In this document: one piece after another, positions 1 through 11,409 of the stretch
Numbering within the stretch: position 1 is the first letter of the stretch
How the letters are laid out: each line of letters begins with the position of its first letter
NCBI GenBank assembly: GCA_946803715.1
Contig: CAMPET010000177.1
Coordinates: 22,939-86,938, forward strand
DNA: 64,000 nucleotides
Reading direction: 5' to 3'
From: Beroe ovata
Lineage: Eukaryota; Ctenophora; Nuda; Beroida; Beroidae
Program-made: the position numbers and the translations under genes
Notes under the pieces: model-generated
The model's database searches: none
Seen by the model: the letters and a program-made list of their open reading frames with translations, nothing else
What the model was told of the DNA's origin: nothing

Positions 1-37
1 CCACCTCCCTTCCCTGACACCACTCACCAACACTCAC

Positions 38-3000
38 CATGATTGAACTCCTCCCTAATTTGGACAACTCTACTCCTCCTATTCGTATCCTCTACCTCTT
101 CCCTACTCTCTGAGAAACTCCCTCCCCTCAGCAGATCGGACACGTTCTTCCTCGCTTTGTCGAATATGTCCTCAGCCACGGCACTGGGGGCACTGACCAC
201 GCCCTCGTTACTCATCTCCTCCACTCTCATGAACACCTGCGAGTGGGTTGTCATGGTAACCGGATATCTATAATGGGTTGTCATGGTAACCGAATTGAGT
301 GAGTTACTATGTCCCCCTATGTTAACCGTTGCGTAGATAGGTACAGATAAATAACTTGGCGAGGATTTAGTGAGGGACATATATTGATCCTTCATATCAC
401 TTCTGTATCTCTTGGGGATTGATCTCAAGATTGACTTTGGAGAATTGGCACTCATCCAAATTGTCTAATTAGCCCATCACTCTTGACTAACCTCCTCCAA
501 TGTTGTTAGTGATAGTCCGTACGTCTCGACACCTAGGTTGAACTGTTCTCTTTCCAAATCGGTGAAAAATCGCTCAAAGTTACACACTTGATCCTCAGGC
601 AGAAGGAATGAGACTTCTGATGCCACATTTGCTTCCATCTTTGACCCTAGTGTGTGTTTGTGTGTTAGATGGTTACTTGTAATAGGAAATCTTGGGGACA
701 GACCAGTAACTGTTTCAAATTAGTTACTATATAACTTGATACATTGTCACTTTCTGTTAAACAGATAGTCGGATCGGTGTCTTTGTAATTGATATGTATT
801 ATCATAGCAGACAGATGAACTCAGTGGTACAGATTGGTGGGACTTATTACCAGATAATCAGACTAATCACTACATGATGACAGAACTATGGATCCCCAAT
901 AACATCATCATCAGTTGATTGAGATACATGTTAACTATCATGACATCATTGTTATGGGTCATGGTGACATCAACTTGATAATGGTGACCCATCAATTTGG
1001 CTCCAGACAGACAACAAGGAGAGACAGGGTGATGATATCTTAACACCCCGCCCACGCACAGTACACACATACACAACACCCCCTCACGCACNTCCGTACG
1101 TCTCGACACCTAGGTTGAACTGTTCCCTTTCCAAATCAGTGAAAAACCGCTCAAAGTTACACACTTGATCCTCAGGCAGAAGGAATGAGACTTCTGATGC
1201 CACATTCGCTTCCATCTTTGACCCTAGTGTGTGTGTGTGTGTTAGATGGTTACTTGTAATAGGAAATCTTGGACAGAGACCAGTAACTGTTTCAAATTAG
1301 TTACTTCATAACTTGATACATTGTCACTGTCTGTTAAACAGATAGTCGGATCGGTGTCTTTGTAATTGATATGTATTATCATAACAGACAGATGAACTCA
1401 GTGGTACAGATTGGTGGGACTTATTACCAGATAATCAGGCTAATCATTACATGATGACAGAACTATGGATTCCCAATAACATCATCATCAGTTGATTGAG
1501 ATACATGCTAACTCTCGTGACATCATTGTTATGGGTCATGGTGACATCAACTTGATAATGGTGACCCATCGATTTGGCTCCAGACGGACACCAAAGAAAG
1601 ACAAACACGCACACACAAACACACAACGATAGAGACAAACCGACATACACAGCAGTACACACACACAACACCCCTCACGTACTTACCAGCAATGTATGAA
1701 GTAACGAAGGCGTTCATAGCCTCCAGTCTAAAGTCGCTATTCTTCACAATTGTCATATGATAACCGATACCGAACTGTTTCTTCAGGAACATGGATGAAC
1801 CGACACAGCAGAGATGACCCTGGGATTGCGAACATGACTGTTAGCTCTAAAATTCACCTCGCTTCTCATCTTATCACCTAACGTCAGCAACCTCTTCATC
1901 TCATTTCCCCTCTCCACATCCCTCATTCCTCCACCTAGCTCGCCTCATCCCCTCTCCTCTTCACCCCCTTTCCTCCTTACCTTCGCCATGATACCGATCC
2001 TGTCTCCCAGGAGGTCGGCCTCGTCCATATGGTGAGTGGTGAGGATAATAGTCTTGTCCTTCTTGTACTTGAGGAGCAAGTCCCACGTGCTGCGACGCGC
2101 AGCGGGATCCATCCCGGCTGTGGGCTCGTCCAGGAACACTATTCTACTCTTGCCGACCAGAGCGTTAGCACAACTCAACTTCCGCTTCATGCCGCCTAGA
2201 AACACGGGAAGAAGGTAGGGGAATTGGTTAGAGGGAAGTAGACGGTTGGGGGGTTCATAGTTGTAAATTACAGTTGAGGGATTGATGTTTATTCCAGAAA
2301 ATGGAACAAAGGAGGGGAAGGGTAGCGTAGGGAGACAAGAACGAGAGTGCACACTGTACATAGACAAGTTACCATGACAACTCACCTGACAAGTTGCGAG
2401 CCATCTCATGACGCTTATCCTCTAATCCCAGAGCTTCGATCATCTGGTTCACCTCTATCCTCAGTCTATCTCCAGCACCCTTATGAAAGTGAGACATGAG
2501 ATAGAGGTTTGATTACCCTTTATAGAGTGCAAATCACTCATAATCATAAGTGATCTTGACAAAAACACAAGTTCAATTTCTTTTATATGAGCATAATGAG
2601 AGCATGATCCATTTCGAACAATATTCATTCCTGTCTAACCCTCTCTACCTTGAGATACGCAAAGAACTTGAGGTGTTGCTCCACTGTCAGTTCATCAAAC
2701 AACACATTGTACTGGGGACAGTAACCGATCTCCTTACGTATCTTGCCAATGTGTGCTCGGATATCCCACACTAAAACTCGAGCTGTTCCCTTTGTAGGTG
2801 GATACAAACCTGTGGGGGAGAGTCAGAGTGTGATCCTCCTTGTTGGGAAATGGTAAATTTCAGGTTGCGTATGATCTGATTAATCACATGAAGTGAGCTA
2901 CACTGAGACTGATAAAGAACGGTTCTATTAGAACTACTATAAACTTATAAAGAACTGTACTATTCCGTATACTTTGTTTGTACTGTGTTTGTAAGATAGC

Positions 3001-6000
3001 TGACTGGTCACGTGTTGGGGATCTATGTGCCACGTGCAGTGACAAGTGTATGTGAGTTATGTATGCTCGACTAACCAGTGAGCAGCGAGATTGTGGTTGT
3101 TTTCCCAGCTCCATTGTGCCCCAGTAGAGCGAATATCTGTCCACGATACAACTTTAGGTTTAGTTTATCCACGGCGTTCACAGTGGACCCCGGATACTGC
3201 TTGGTGAGGTCGTCAATGTCCACCACAACATTCATATTAGCAGGAACATCCTCAAAATAGGTGTTCCTGTGTAACGTGCTGGAGCTAGCCCCGGTGATCG
3301 GAGTTGTTTCGTCTGGGGGAAGGGGGGTGTTAGTGTGGGGAGAGGTGGTGTTAGTGTGTGGATTGGGAGAGAAATCCTGCTATTTGAAAATTTTGTTTTT
3401 TATTTCTGATGAAAGTTCTGCAGAGAGCACAATTTTGGCACTATCTACGCTCAACAAACATACACCATCTATATTGGTGCATGTGTTTTCAGACTTTCTA
3501 GTAATGAGCGTACTACTCAGCCACAGACTTCGTAACACTCTCCCTAGCCACAACGATTGTTACTCCACTGTCCACACAAACAAAGTACAAACAACACACT
3601 CTCCATCACACACTCACACACACTCACACACTCACACACTCACACACACACACACACNCACACACACTCACACACACACAAACACACTCACACACACACA
3701 CACAATCCTCATCTCTCTATCAAACTCTTTATCACACATTTTTCCTGTACATACTGAACAATATGGGCGACTCACTGAATCGTCACCTTACCGAATTGAG
3801 TACTGCCAAGTGCCACGTGGGAACGATATCAAGAAACTTACTGATAACGATATCAAGGAACTTGCTGATAACGATATCGAGGAACTTACTGATAACGATA
3901 TCAAGGAACTTGTCCTCCTCGCAGAACCCCCAGTAGGAAGGTGTGAAGGGGAAGTACCATTTCAGTGGGACCCCAAACTCGCCCGGGAACACACGTTCGA
4001 TGTACCTGTGTACGTGTTGATGAAGGAGCAATTCACAGACCCAGACACCGAAACAGACACAGACACAGACACAGACACAGACACCGAGACATACACAGAC
4101 ACAGACACCGAGACACACACCGACGAACACATACACACATACCATGTAAGGAATATGTAGATGAAGGTGTCCAGTATAAGCATGAGGATTATACACCCGA
4201 ATGGGACATCACCAGTGTTCTTGTCGCTAACAAAGTCCGCCCATTGTACCCCTACTTCAGCTGCTTCATGAGCCCCCAGTATCTGATGAGATGGGACGGT
4301 GATGAATGTGATGTCTGATCAACCATCAGTTACTATGAGGAACTCATTATTGATCAAAAGTAAAGGCTTCTATCATGAGTTACACAATGAATGTCCTGAT
4401 TTCTGTATCACAACATCATATACCTTAGATCCGATGCCCATAGCAGTGTTGGAGAGTAGCGAGACTCCCATTTTCTGTGCAACACTCATATTCTCATAGA
4501 ATTGCTGAAACAATGAGATGAGAAAACAATTGTCACGAGCTATAATCTATATCAATAGCTATGTGTCTTGTGATGGAGCAATCTGCCCATTTACTGCTTG
4601 GGTCACAAGACACTCACTCACATACACACGCACACTCACACAAACTCACACACACACACACAAAAACAGGGTCACAAGATATAAACAAACACGCTGTACC
4701 TACAACAACCGCGAAAGAATGGAGGAAATAAGAACAAAACACTAAAATTCAATTCAACAAACAGGAGGTACCTGTAAGAAGAAGTAAGGGGTATAGTTGA
4801 GAAACCAGAATATCCCAGCTGCCCCAGCCGCCACATTTGCCCGTGAGAACAGTGTACTGACCAGGAAACTGAACGCTATACTCGCCACTGTGTATACAAC
4901 TGAGAGGCAGGGGGGCACAATGTGAAACACAAATCAAGAGGGGGTGTTTGCTCGAAAAATCGGAAAGAGTGGTTCGATTGCGGCGTAGGTGAAGGCAATT
5001 GTTGACCAATGAACGCATAATAAGGAGGAGGTATGAGTTATATAAGACCAGTGATATATCATACTCACAGAGAAACACAAAGATGAGTGTCGGATCACTG
5101 AAAATGACAACCCGACCAAATTTCATGATGATAGTGATTACTATACAGGGTACTGTCATGACTGCTATGATCTCAATGTACCAGCCCATCCAGTGGACCC
5201 ATCCAGATAGCCCCATTATCTTCATTGCTTCCTGTGAGAGAGGGGTGGTGTAAAAGAGCAACATGTGTCAATAGCTGTGTGTGTGTGCACGAGTGTGAAT
5301 GTTTGTTGGTGTCAACATGTACCTTGATCCTCTTCTCCTTCTCTGTCACCACAGCTCTGACTGTGTTGATGTTCATTGCAGCGAATGAAGCCAGGAACAT
5401 GAAGGGTAGCGTGTTCTCGATAACCAGGATAAACCCGTCCAGGTCAAACTTCGGATAGGGCATTCTCTTCATGAGTATGGGCTTGGGGAACTGCAAGAGA
5501 AAGTGTTACCTCGGGACGTAAAGCTTACACGGAGATATGTACAAGCATCTCTCACTGAACTACTTATACTATCGATTACACGCTGCTACTTAGATGAAAG
5601 AATACTTCCTACCCCTTTAGTCTCATGAATGACAATAGCTCTGTCTATGGCATGCTGTAGCGCCAGGAACCCCTCTCGATAGTAACCGGGGTCCCCTCCG
5701 TAACTGTTGTTTATCTCACGAGGCCCTATCACTTGGAATAAGGGATAGACCCACTGAAACAGAAGCAGGTATTATTTACAGGGGACAATGCAAGGGGGAA
5801 GACTGATTTCAAATGATTGGACATGTCCTTACCCTTGTTCTCCAATCCTTGACTTTTGGGCTGGAATGGTTTGCATATCGGGGAACAGCATCCATGCGGA
5901 TGGAGTAGTGTATTTTTCCAGGGACTGTGGTGTTGAAAACCACGCCACCAAGGTAATGAGAGTCTGAAGATGAAGTTGTGATTATGGAATGGGTTTAGGA

Positions 6001-6557
6001 TTCATCTCACTCAATGAAAACAATCCATGAAAATCATCATGAACAATGACAACCTACATGAATCTGAGGCATTGTTGCTCTTGTTCAACAGAAACTGCTC
6101 CATATCTGCCTCAGTACCAAATCCCTTCACAGATATACCATAGTAATTTGTTATTCCAACCATGAGCTTCCGTGAGAAATTGTTGTCTGGTGTGTATGCA
6201 ACTGAGAGGTTACACCAGTGGTTTCTGCATGGCAGCACAATTGGTAACAGAGCAGGAGTGAAAGGAGCATAATCACAGTATCCACCAAGGTTAGGATTAG
6301 CTGAAAGTTTGGGAACATGGGTCAGCATGGCATTGATGTATCTATTTGGGAAAGCCAAATGTCAATGAGCATGAATTCAAATAAGGACTGCTCTTACTCA
6401 TGCATTGCTCCTGAGAGTGGATAAAAGCTCTGATCACAACTAAGATCAATACAACAAAAATAGGGAGTCCAATTTCAAATGCTGTGGCTAGCTTGTGCTT
6501 CTTCTGAATTTGCCAATTTTTCCATATTAGTAGTTTTAGTTGTGAAGCTTGATTCAT
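38..6557 (-). CDS. ABCA3: ABCA3-like ABC transporter, N-terminal half (17 exons; runs off left edge)
   Basis: Full-size ABCA lipid exporter of endomembranes or plasma membrane. Phase-consistent exons: 6557-6398, 6300-6058, 5963-5833, 5753-5613, 5490-5323, 5231-5069, 4887-4772, 4504-4424, 4282-4143, 4005-3890, 3312-3076, 2809-2649, 2479-2386, 2195-1981, 1819-1687, 646-492, 237-38, about 884 residues. Visible: N-terminal membrane segment ([16 protein letters not shown]), a luminal domain, membrane block 1 ([13 protein letters not shown]-like region of exon 5 through exon 9), then nucleotide-binding domain 1 with Walker [11 protein letters not shown] (about residue 551), Q-loop [14 protein letters not shown], signature LSGGMKRKL, Walker B IVFLDEP and H-loop [35 protein letters not shown] and the exon 14-15 sequence fit ABCA3 better than ABCA1. 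The second half of the family length (about 1,700 aa) lies outside. Divergent from the m-AAA protease gene. Confidence 0.93.
515..1681. repeat. Tandem duplicate segment (about 575 bp x 2) meeting at an N
   Basis: Positions 515-1091 and 1093-1681 align end to end with scattered substitutions and microsatellite length differences. Both begin in ABCA exon 16 (TCCGTACGTCTCGACACC) and end just before the donor of exon 15 (CCCTCACG). The N at 1092 is exactly the join. This fits two haplotype contigs laid side by side; a real young tandem duplication is the alternative. Confidence 0.8.
1093..1223 (-). pseudogene. Truncated duplicate of ABCA exon 16
   Basis: Near-identical copy of the ABCA exon at 646-492, with the same acceptor, the same encoded [17 protein letters not shown] and only a few substitutions. 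It is cut off at the single N at 1092, so it lacks the last 9 codons (LSLTTLEE region) and the splice donor. It cannot be used as an exon in this configuration. The most likely cause is an allelic copy placed in tandem by the assembler. Confidence 0.8.
3610..3703. repeat. (CA)n / CACACT microsatellite with one N
   Basis: Long CA-rich microsatellite inside the ABCA intron between exons 10 and 11, interrupted at 3658 by a single N. It produces spurious His/Thr open frames on the plus strand. Confidence 0.9.
3824..3915 (-). repeat. 24-bp tandem repeat carrying the exon 10 splice donor
   Basis: Read on the minus strand, the unit AAGTTCCTTGATATCGTTAT is repeated about four times at 24-bp spacing, starting within the coding end of ABCA exon 10. 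Successive copies carry GTAAGT (3889-3884), GCAAGT (3865-3860) and GTAAGT (3841-3836). Each is therefore a possible donor, and the spacing is a multiple of three (adds KFLDIVIS). Confidence 0.75.
4040..4135. repeat. GACACA/GACACC minisatellite
   Basis: Hexamer-based repeat within the 137-bp ABCA intron between exons 9 and 10. The read-through frames are Asp/Thr or Ser/Val repeats and not genes. Confidence 0.85.
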
Positions 6558-7070
6558 AGTATTTTCCTTATTATGCTGAGTCTGTGACAGTTTTGAGAAT
6601 ACATTTTACTGCTTCATCCTAAAATCATTATTAGTCAGCTGGCATTTATGTTTAGTTATGCACCACTCCCCTTCCCTCTTCTTTAAATCACAGCCCTTTT
6701 CTACTCAATTATAGTCATTATTATATCACATTCTCCTCCAATCTCCATTGCTTCTATCAATCATTCTATCTCTTCTAACATGCCCTTTATCAGACTTTTG
6801 TTATCCTTTCAAATATCCGATATCGGTTTTTACTGTTAATACCTAAAAGTTCTCACTTCTCCCTCACTAAATCATTAAAACCAACCATTTCCAGTGATTT
6901 TACGATGTTTCTTTCTAACCAAATCTTTAAGATGTCACTGAATGAGGAATTTTAGATATCATACAATCTTATCAATTTAATGAGTTGATCTATGTCATAT
7001 TGTCACAAGATCCTTGATTGATTGTTGATAATAACAAAATAACATAATGCAATAATTACCAAATAACAAA

Positions 7071-8563
7071 TTAATATTACATCTGATATCGACTGCTATC
7101 GTGTGCTGCATTCAACATACAATAGGCTAGGAGCCCGTTATGGTGCGGTGTGAGGGCAAGCGACCACTTTTATGGCTCTATATGCATTATATGCATTATA
7201 TGCATGACATATATAAACCATGAAAATTGCTGGCTGCAGGCCGCCCAATTTCATCATTCTGTGCCTACGTTGCGCGCGCCCCTATTTTACTCGATAATCT
7301 GAAAACTGAGTAAAATAAAAAGTCGTTACCGGATGTAATCTGTCCAGTGTCCACTGTCTCTTGCGCGTGGCGCGCGCAAGAAACAGTGGACAGATAAAAT
7401 CCGGCAATTAAAAAGTTGTGAAAAGGAGACACGCAGCGCGGCGCGCGCGGTGTATTTGAGTCACGCAGCGCGGGAACACATCAATCGCAATGCGCGCGCG
7501 CTTGCCAGACCTGTATATTTTGTCGCGGACTTTAATGCGCAATGAACACGCACGCGCAAATATATCATCAGTGCAGTGCTAAGATGATAATCATTAATCC
7601 TTCGCCGCGCTGCGTTAGCCAAATATAATACTAAGATCAAAAAATAAAATTAGCCGGGCGCGCAAGATAATAAGATATAATATCCATCAATTGCGCGCAA
7701 GGTTGGAATTTTTAGGCAAATGAACTCACAGTTGTGGACCTCATTTATTGTTACACTAAAGAATTAACTGTTTTTATTTCANAATCACCCGTGTCAATAT
7801 ACAATGTACAATATTCTACCTATGTACTAATTACATATTCACATATTTCCTATATAATTGCTGCAGTAAAATGTTCGTAACAACACTACTCGTCCTATTT
7901 ATCATCAAAATATTACATCTGATTACTGATATCGACTGCTATCGTGTGCGGCATTCAACATTGAACATACAATGGGCTAGGAGCCCGGTATAGTATGGTG
8001 CGGTGTGAGGGCAAGCGACCTGCGACCACTTTTATGGCTCTATATGCATTATATGCATGACATAAACCATGAAAATTGCCGGCTGCAAGCCGCCCAATTT
8101 CATCATTCTGTGCTTACAGCTTACGTTGCGCGCGCCCCTTTTTTTACCCGATAGGCGATAATCTGAAAACTGGTTAAAAAGTCGTAAAAAAGACCCGCAT
8201 GACACAGCGCGGCGCGCGTGGTGTATCCATGCAGGGTCACGCAGAGCCGGAACATATCAATCGTAATGCGCGCGCGCTTGCCAGACCTGTATTTTGTATT
8301 TACTATTTTCATAACGTGGCGCGCGCTTGTCGCGGACTTCAAGATGATGATTGATGCAGATGCTCCCGCAGTCCCGCGCCGCGCTGCGTTAGCCAAATAT
8401 AATACTAAGATCAAAGAATAAAATTAGCCGGGCGCGCAAGAAAATAAGATATAATATCTAAATATCCATTAATTGCGCGCAAGGTTGGAATTTCTAAGCA
8501 AATGAACTCACAGTTGTGGACCTCATTTATTGTTACACTAAAGAATTAACTGTTTTTATTTCA
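7071..8563. repeat. Near-identical segment present twice around the N at 7782
   Basis: Copy A at about 7071-7781 and copy B at about 7905-8563 share TTACATCTGATATCGACTGC at the start, the GC-rich core (GCGCGCGCTTGCCAGACCTG) and the end GAACTCACAGTTGTGGACCT to TTTTTATTTCA. Copy A stops at the N; copy B continues into the AFG3L2-like gene. They differ by small indels and by one 82-bp hairpin insertion in copy A. Best read as two haplotypes placed in tandem. Confidence 0.75.
7326..7407. mobile_element. Palindromic MITE-like hairpin, present in one of two allelic copies
   Basis: Ends TTACCGGATGTAATCTGTCC and GGACAGATAAAATCCGGCAA are inverted repeats around a GCGCGC core. The element is absent at the equivalent place in copy B (about 8176-8182, AAAAAGTCGTAAAAAAG). 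The same family occurs at 38005-38131. No coding capacity, so it is non-autonomous. A clear target-site duplication is not visible at this copy. Confidence 0.6.
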
Positions 8564-8719
8564 AAGATTGCTTATATTTTCACATGTATTAATAATAAAT
8601 GATATGTTTCCACTACCACAGTCGAAGTGTGATTTTGACATATATCCCAGATCCAGCCAAGCTACCAATTGTCGAATGTGAAGCTTTTAATAATAATCTA
8701 CATAGTTATACTTTATAGC

Positions 8720-11020
8720 ATGTATAGGTCTATGCTCACATCAAGATTGCTACCATGCATACAGTATGCAAATCATATGAGGAACAATGCTCCTCACCAA
8801 AAGTACCTTGTCCTCAAGAGTTTTCATACATCTCCATCACACCTTTCAGCTCCCAAAAAACAAAAGACACCAGAAGAAATTTTTAATGATGTTACAAAAG
8901 AAATGATGGATAATCCTCCAAAAAATTTTGAGGAGATAAAAAAGTATTTTAAGAAGGTTCAGGGTGAATTTGACCAGCTAGAAAAAGATGGTGGAAAAGG
9001 GAAAGAGGGTGAAAACAATAAGGATCCAAAGGAAGAAAAGACCCCAACTGATTTCACACCAATTCTTGCAGTCACATTAGGTCTGGCTGTGGTATTGTGG
9101 TTCTCCTTACCAAGTTTGGACCATGAGATATCAGTAAGTGAATTTATCAATGAATATATTGCCTCAAGGAGAGTTGAAAGTATTGAAGTTTTCACCCCAA
9201 ACAACAGTAAAGTTTCATATGCTAAGGCAAAAATACTGCATCATTCAGGCGAAGTTAAAATCAATGTTGGAAACTTGACTTCATTTGATGCCCAGATGGA
9301 CAGAGCATTTACTTCATTTGGCTATCAGCTTCATGAAAGACCACCAATCAAATATTCTGATTCTGTCAGCTTGGGTAATTTTTTAGCATATGATTTGTTA
9401 CCCCTGTTCCTTATAGTTGGTGTAATTGCATGGCTATCAAGGAGAGCAACTGCCAGTTTTAGGAAAGGCTTTCCTGGGATGCCTGGTATGCCAAGTCAAA
9501 ATAAGGGTCATAAGCATTACGAGAAAAGTGCTGCCACCAAAGTGAATTTTAATGATGTTGCAGGCTGCGAAGAGGCTAAGATCGAAATCATGGAATTTGT
9601 AAATTTCCTAAAGAATCCTGACCATTATCACAAACTGGGAGCTAAGATTCCTAGGGGGGCCATCTTGCAGGGACCGCCAGGAACTGGAAAAACTCTCCTG
9701 GCTAAAGCAACAGCTGGTGAGGCAAATGTTCCTTTCCTCTCCATTTCTGGTTCAGAATTCATGGAAATGTTCGTAGGTGTTGGAGCCAATAGAGTAAGAG
9801 AGCTGTTTAAAGATGCTAGAGAACAAGCTCCATGTATAATATTCATTGATGAACTGGATGCCATTGGTGGCAAAAGGTCTAACAGTGCCACGTCGGGTGG
9901 TCATGATGAGCGTGCTGTTACCTTGAATCAATTGCTTGTTGAAATGGATGGTTTCAATTCTAATACCGCCGACATTGTGGTATTAGCAGGAACAAATAGA
10001 GAAGATACACTTGATCCTGCACTCACCAGACCCGGGAGATTTGATAGACAAATCTTTGTGGGTGCACCCGATATCAAAGGTCGAGTTTCCATATTCATGG
10101 TCCATCTTAAACCCATAAAAACTGATCTCGATCTGTTGCCTCTTGCAAAGAAGATGGCAACCCTGACTCCTGGCTTTACTGGAGCGGACATAGCTAATGT
10201 CTGTAATGAAGCTGCTCTCATAGCAGCAAGACATGATTGTCCTAGTGTGACTCAGGAGCACTTTGAGCAGGCGATAGAGCGGGTCATTGGTGGACTCGAG
10301 AAGAAGTCCAGGGTTCTCTCCCCAGAGGAAAGGAAAATCGTTGCTTATCATGAGGCAGGACACGCCCTTGCTGGGTGGTTTCTCGAGCATGCCAATCCCT
10401 TGTTGAAAGTCAGTATAATTCCCAGAGGAAAAGGTGCCCTGGGCTATGCAATGTACCTACCCAAAGAGTTGCATCTCCATAATAGTGAGCAAATCCTTGA
10501 TATGATCTGCATGACGCTCGGTGGGAGATGCAGTGAGCAGATATTCTTTGAAAAGGTGACGACCGGAGCTGGAGATGATTTGAGGAAAGTAACAAATTGG
10601 GTTTATGGCATGATTATTCAGTATGGTATGAATCCGCAAGTAGGCAATATTTCGTTTAACCTACAAGAAAATCCATATCTGAAGCCATATAGTGAAGAAA
10701 CTGCACATATGATAGACTCAGAAGCACGAAAATATGTTCAGATGGCGTACGATAGAACTCTGGCACTCCTCACTGAACACAAGGATAACGTTGCCATGGT
10801 AGCAGAGGAGTTGCTGAAGAAGGAAGTATTGGATAAAGATGACATGGTCAGGATGCTCGGAGACAGACCCTGGGGTGAAAAATGCTCGTATGAGGAGCTG
10901 GTGGCCGGGACGGGGGGCGACATGGAGGACGTTTCTATGCCCGAGGGGCTCAAGGACTTTAAGGAATCATTAGACAAAAAATCGGAGGAAAAGCAGATGG
11001 AGAAAGATTCGTCGATGTGA
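8720..11020 (+). CDS. AFG3L2: Mitochondrial m-AAA protease, AFG3L2-like (single exon)
   Basis: Inner-membrane ATP-dependent zinc metalloprotease that degrades and processes matrix-facing membrane proteins. 766 aa, close to the family length (about 800). Start set at ATG 8720: the frame is open upstream only to a TTG, and the resulting N-terminus is a basic, hydroxylated presequence ending in SFHTS. Two membrane segments follow (FTPILAVTLGLAVVLWFSL; NFLAYDLLPLFLIVGVIAWL). Next come the AAA domain with Walker A GPPGTGKT (318-325), Walker B IIFIDELDAIG and arginine-finger region RPGRFDRQI, and the M41 protease domain with HEAGH (544-548). It has no introns, unlike its neighbours, which suggests a retrocopy or complete intron loss. 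The frame is intact, so it is probably functional. An AATAAA lies at 11471. Confidence 0.95.
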   Translation: MYRSMLTSRLLPCIQYANHMRNNAPHQKYLVLKSFHTSPSHLSAPKKQKTPEEIFNDVTKEMMDNPPKNFEEIKKYFKKVQGEFDQLEKDGGKGKEGENNKDPKEEKTPTDFTPILAVTLGLAVVLWFSLPSLDHEISVSEFINEYIASRRVESIEVFTPNNSKVSYAKAKILHHSGEVKINVGNLTSFDAQMDRAFTSFGYQLHERPPIKYSDSVSLGNFLAYDLLPLFLIVGVIAWLSRRATASFRKGFPGMPGMPSQNKGHKHYEKSAATKVNFNDVAGCEEAKIEIMEFVNFLKNPDHYHKLGAKIPRGAILQGPPGTGKTLLAKATAGEANVPFLSISGSEFMEMFVGVGANRVRELFKDAREQAPCIIFIDELDAIGGKRSNSATSGGHDERAVTLNQLLVEMDGFNSNTADIVVLAGTNREDTLDPALTRPGRFDRQIFVGAPDIKGRVSIFMVHLKPIKTDLDLLPLAKKMATLTPGFTGADIANVCNEAALIAARHDCPSVTQEHFEQAIERVIGGLEKKSRVLSPEERKIVAYHEAGHALAGWFLEHANPLLKVSIIPRGKGALGYAMYLPKELHLHNSEQILDMICMTLGGRCSEQIFFEKVTTGAGDDLRKVTNWVYGMIIQYGMNPQVGNISFNLQENPYLKPYSEETAHMIDSEARKYVQMAYDRTLALLTEHKDNVAMVAEELLKKEVLDKDDMVRMLGDRPWGEKCSYEELVAGTGGDMEDVSMPEGLKDFKESLDKKSEEKQMEKDSSM

Positions 11021-11409
11021 GACTGAGAATATCTTCTCAATTGTTTTGTGATATGCCTGCCGCTCATTTGATACAAGAGAAGGGATTGTTAACTTATTAT
11101 TGGTGATCAATGATCATAGATTTCATGCAAGGATCGCCATCGACCCTCTGGTAATGTTAACTTGTGTACCCTTTGTAGAATCTTATATGACTCAGACCCT
11201 CACGGTTTGCAGATTATACACTATGAATTGAGCACTGAACAGTGAAAAACTTCTTTGAAGTGAATTTTAGCAGTTTTATTTAGTTGTGTGAATTGTGATT
11301 ATCATGAGTTTCTTGAAGTTGAATTTTAATTGAAAAAGTCAATGCACTTCCTGATAATGACTTTTAGCATACACAATTTCAAATCTTGCAATGCCTAATA
11401 TAGGGTGAA

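Larger units (their letters stand above)
6558..8719. other. Divergent intergenic region between ABCA and AFG3L2-like genes
   Basis: No supported coding sequence. It holds the 5' flanks of two head-to-head genes, plus a duplicated segment (7071-7781 and 7905-8563) rich in GCGCGC islands. The actual promoters are probably close to each start codon: an AT-rich stretch above 6558 and about 8560-8719. I recognise no TATA box. Confidence 0.6.

Noticed and set aside
1093-1223. Second copy of ABCA exon 16 as a functional exon
   Set aside because: Truncated at N 1092 with no donor; repeated inclusion would duplicate the same protein segment.
3261-4160. Long plus-strand frame of 299 codons across the ABCA locus
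   Set aside because: It reads through CA and GACACA microsatellites and lies antisense to well-supported ABCA exons.
8669-8719. N-terminal extension of the AFG3L2-like protein
   Set aside because: Depends on a TTG start; the first ATG (8720) gives a normal mitochondrial presequence.
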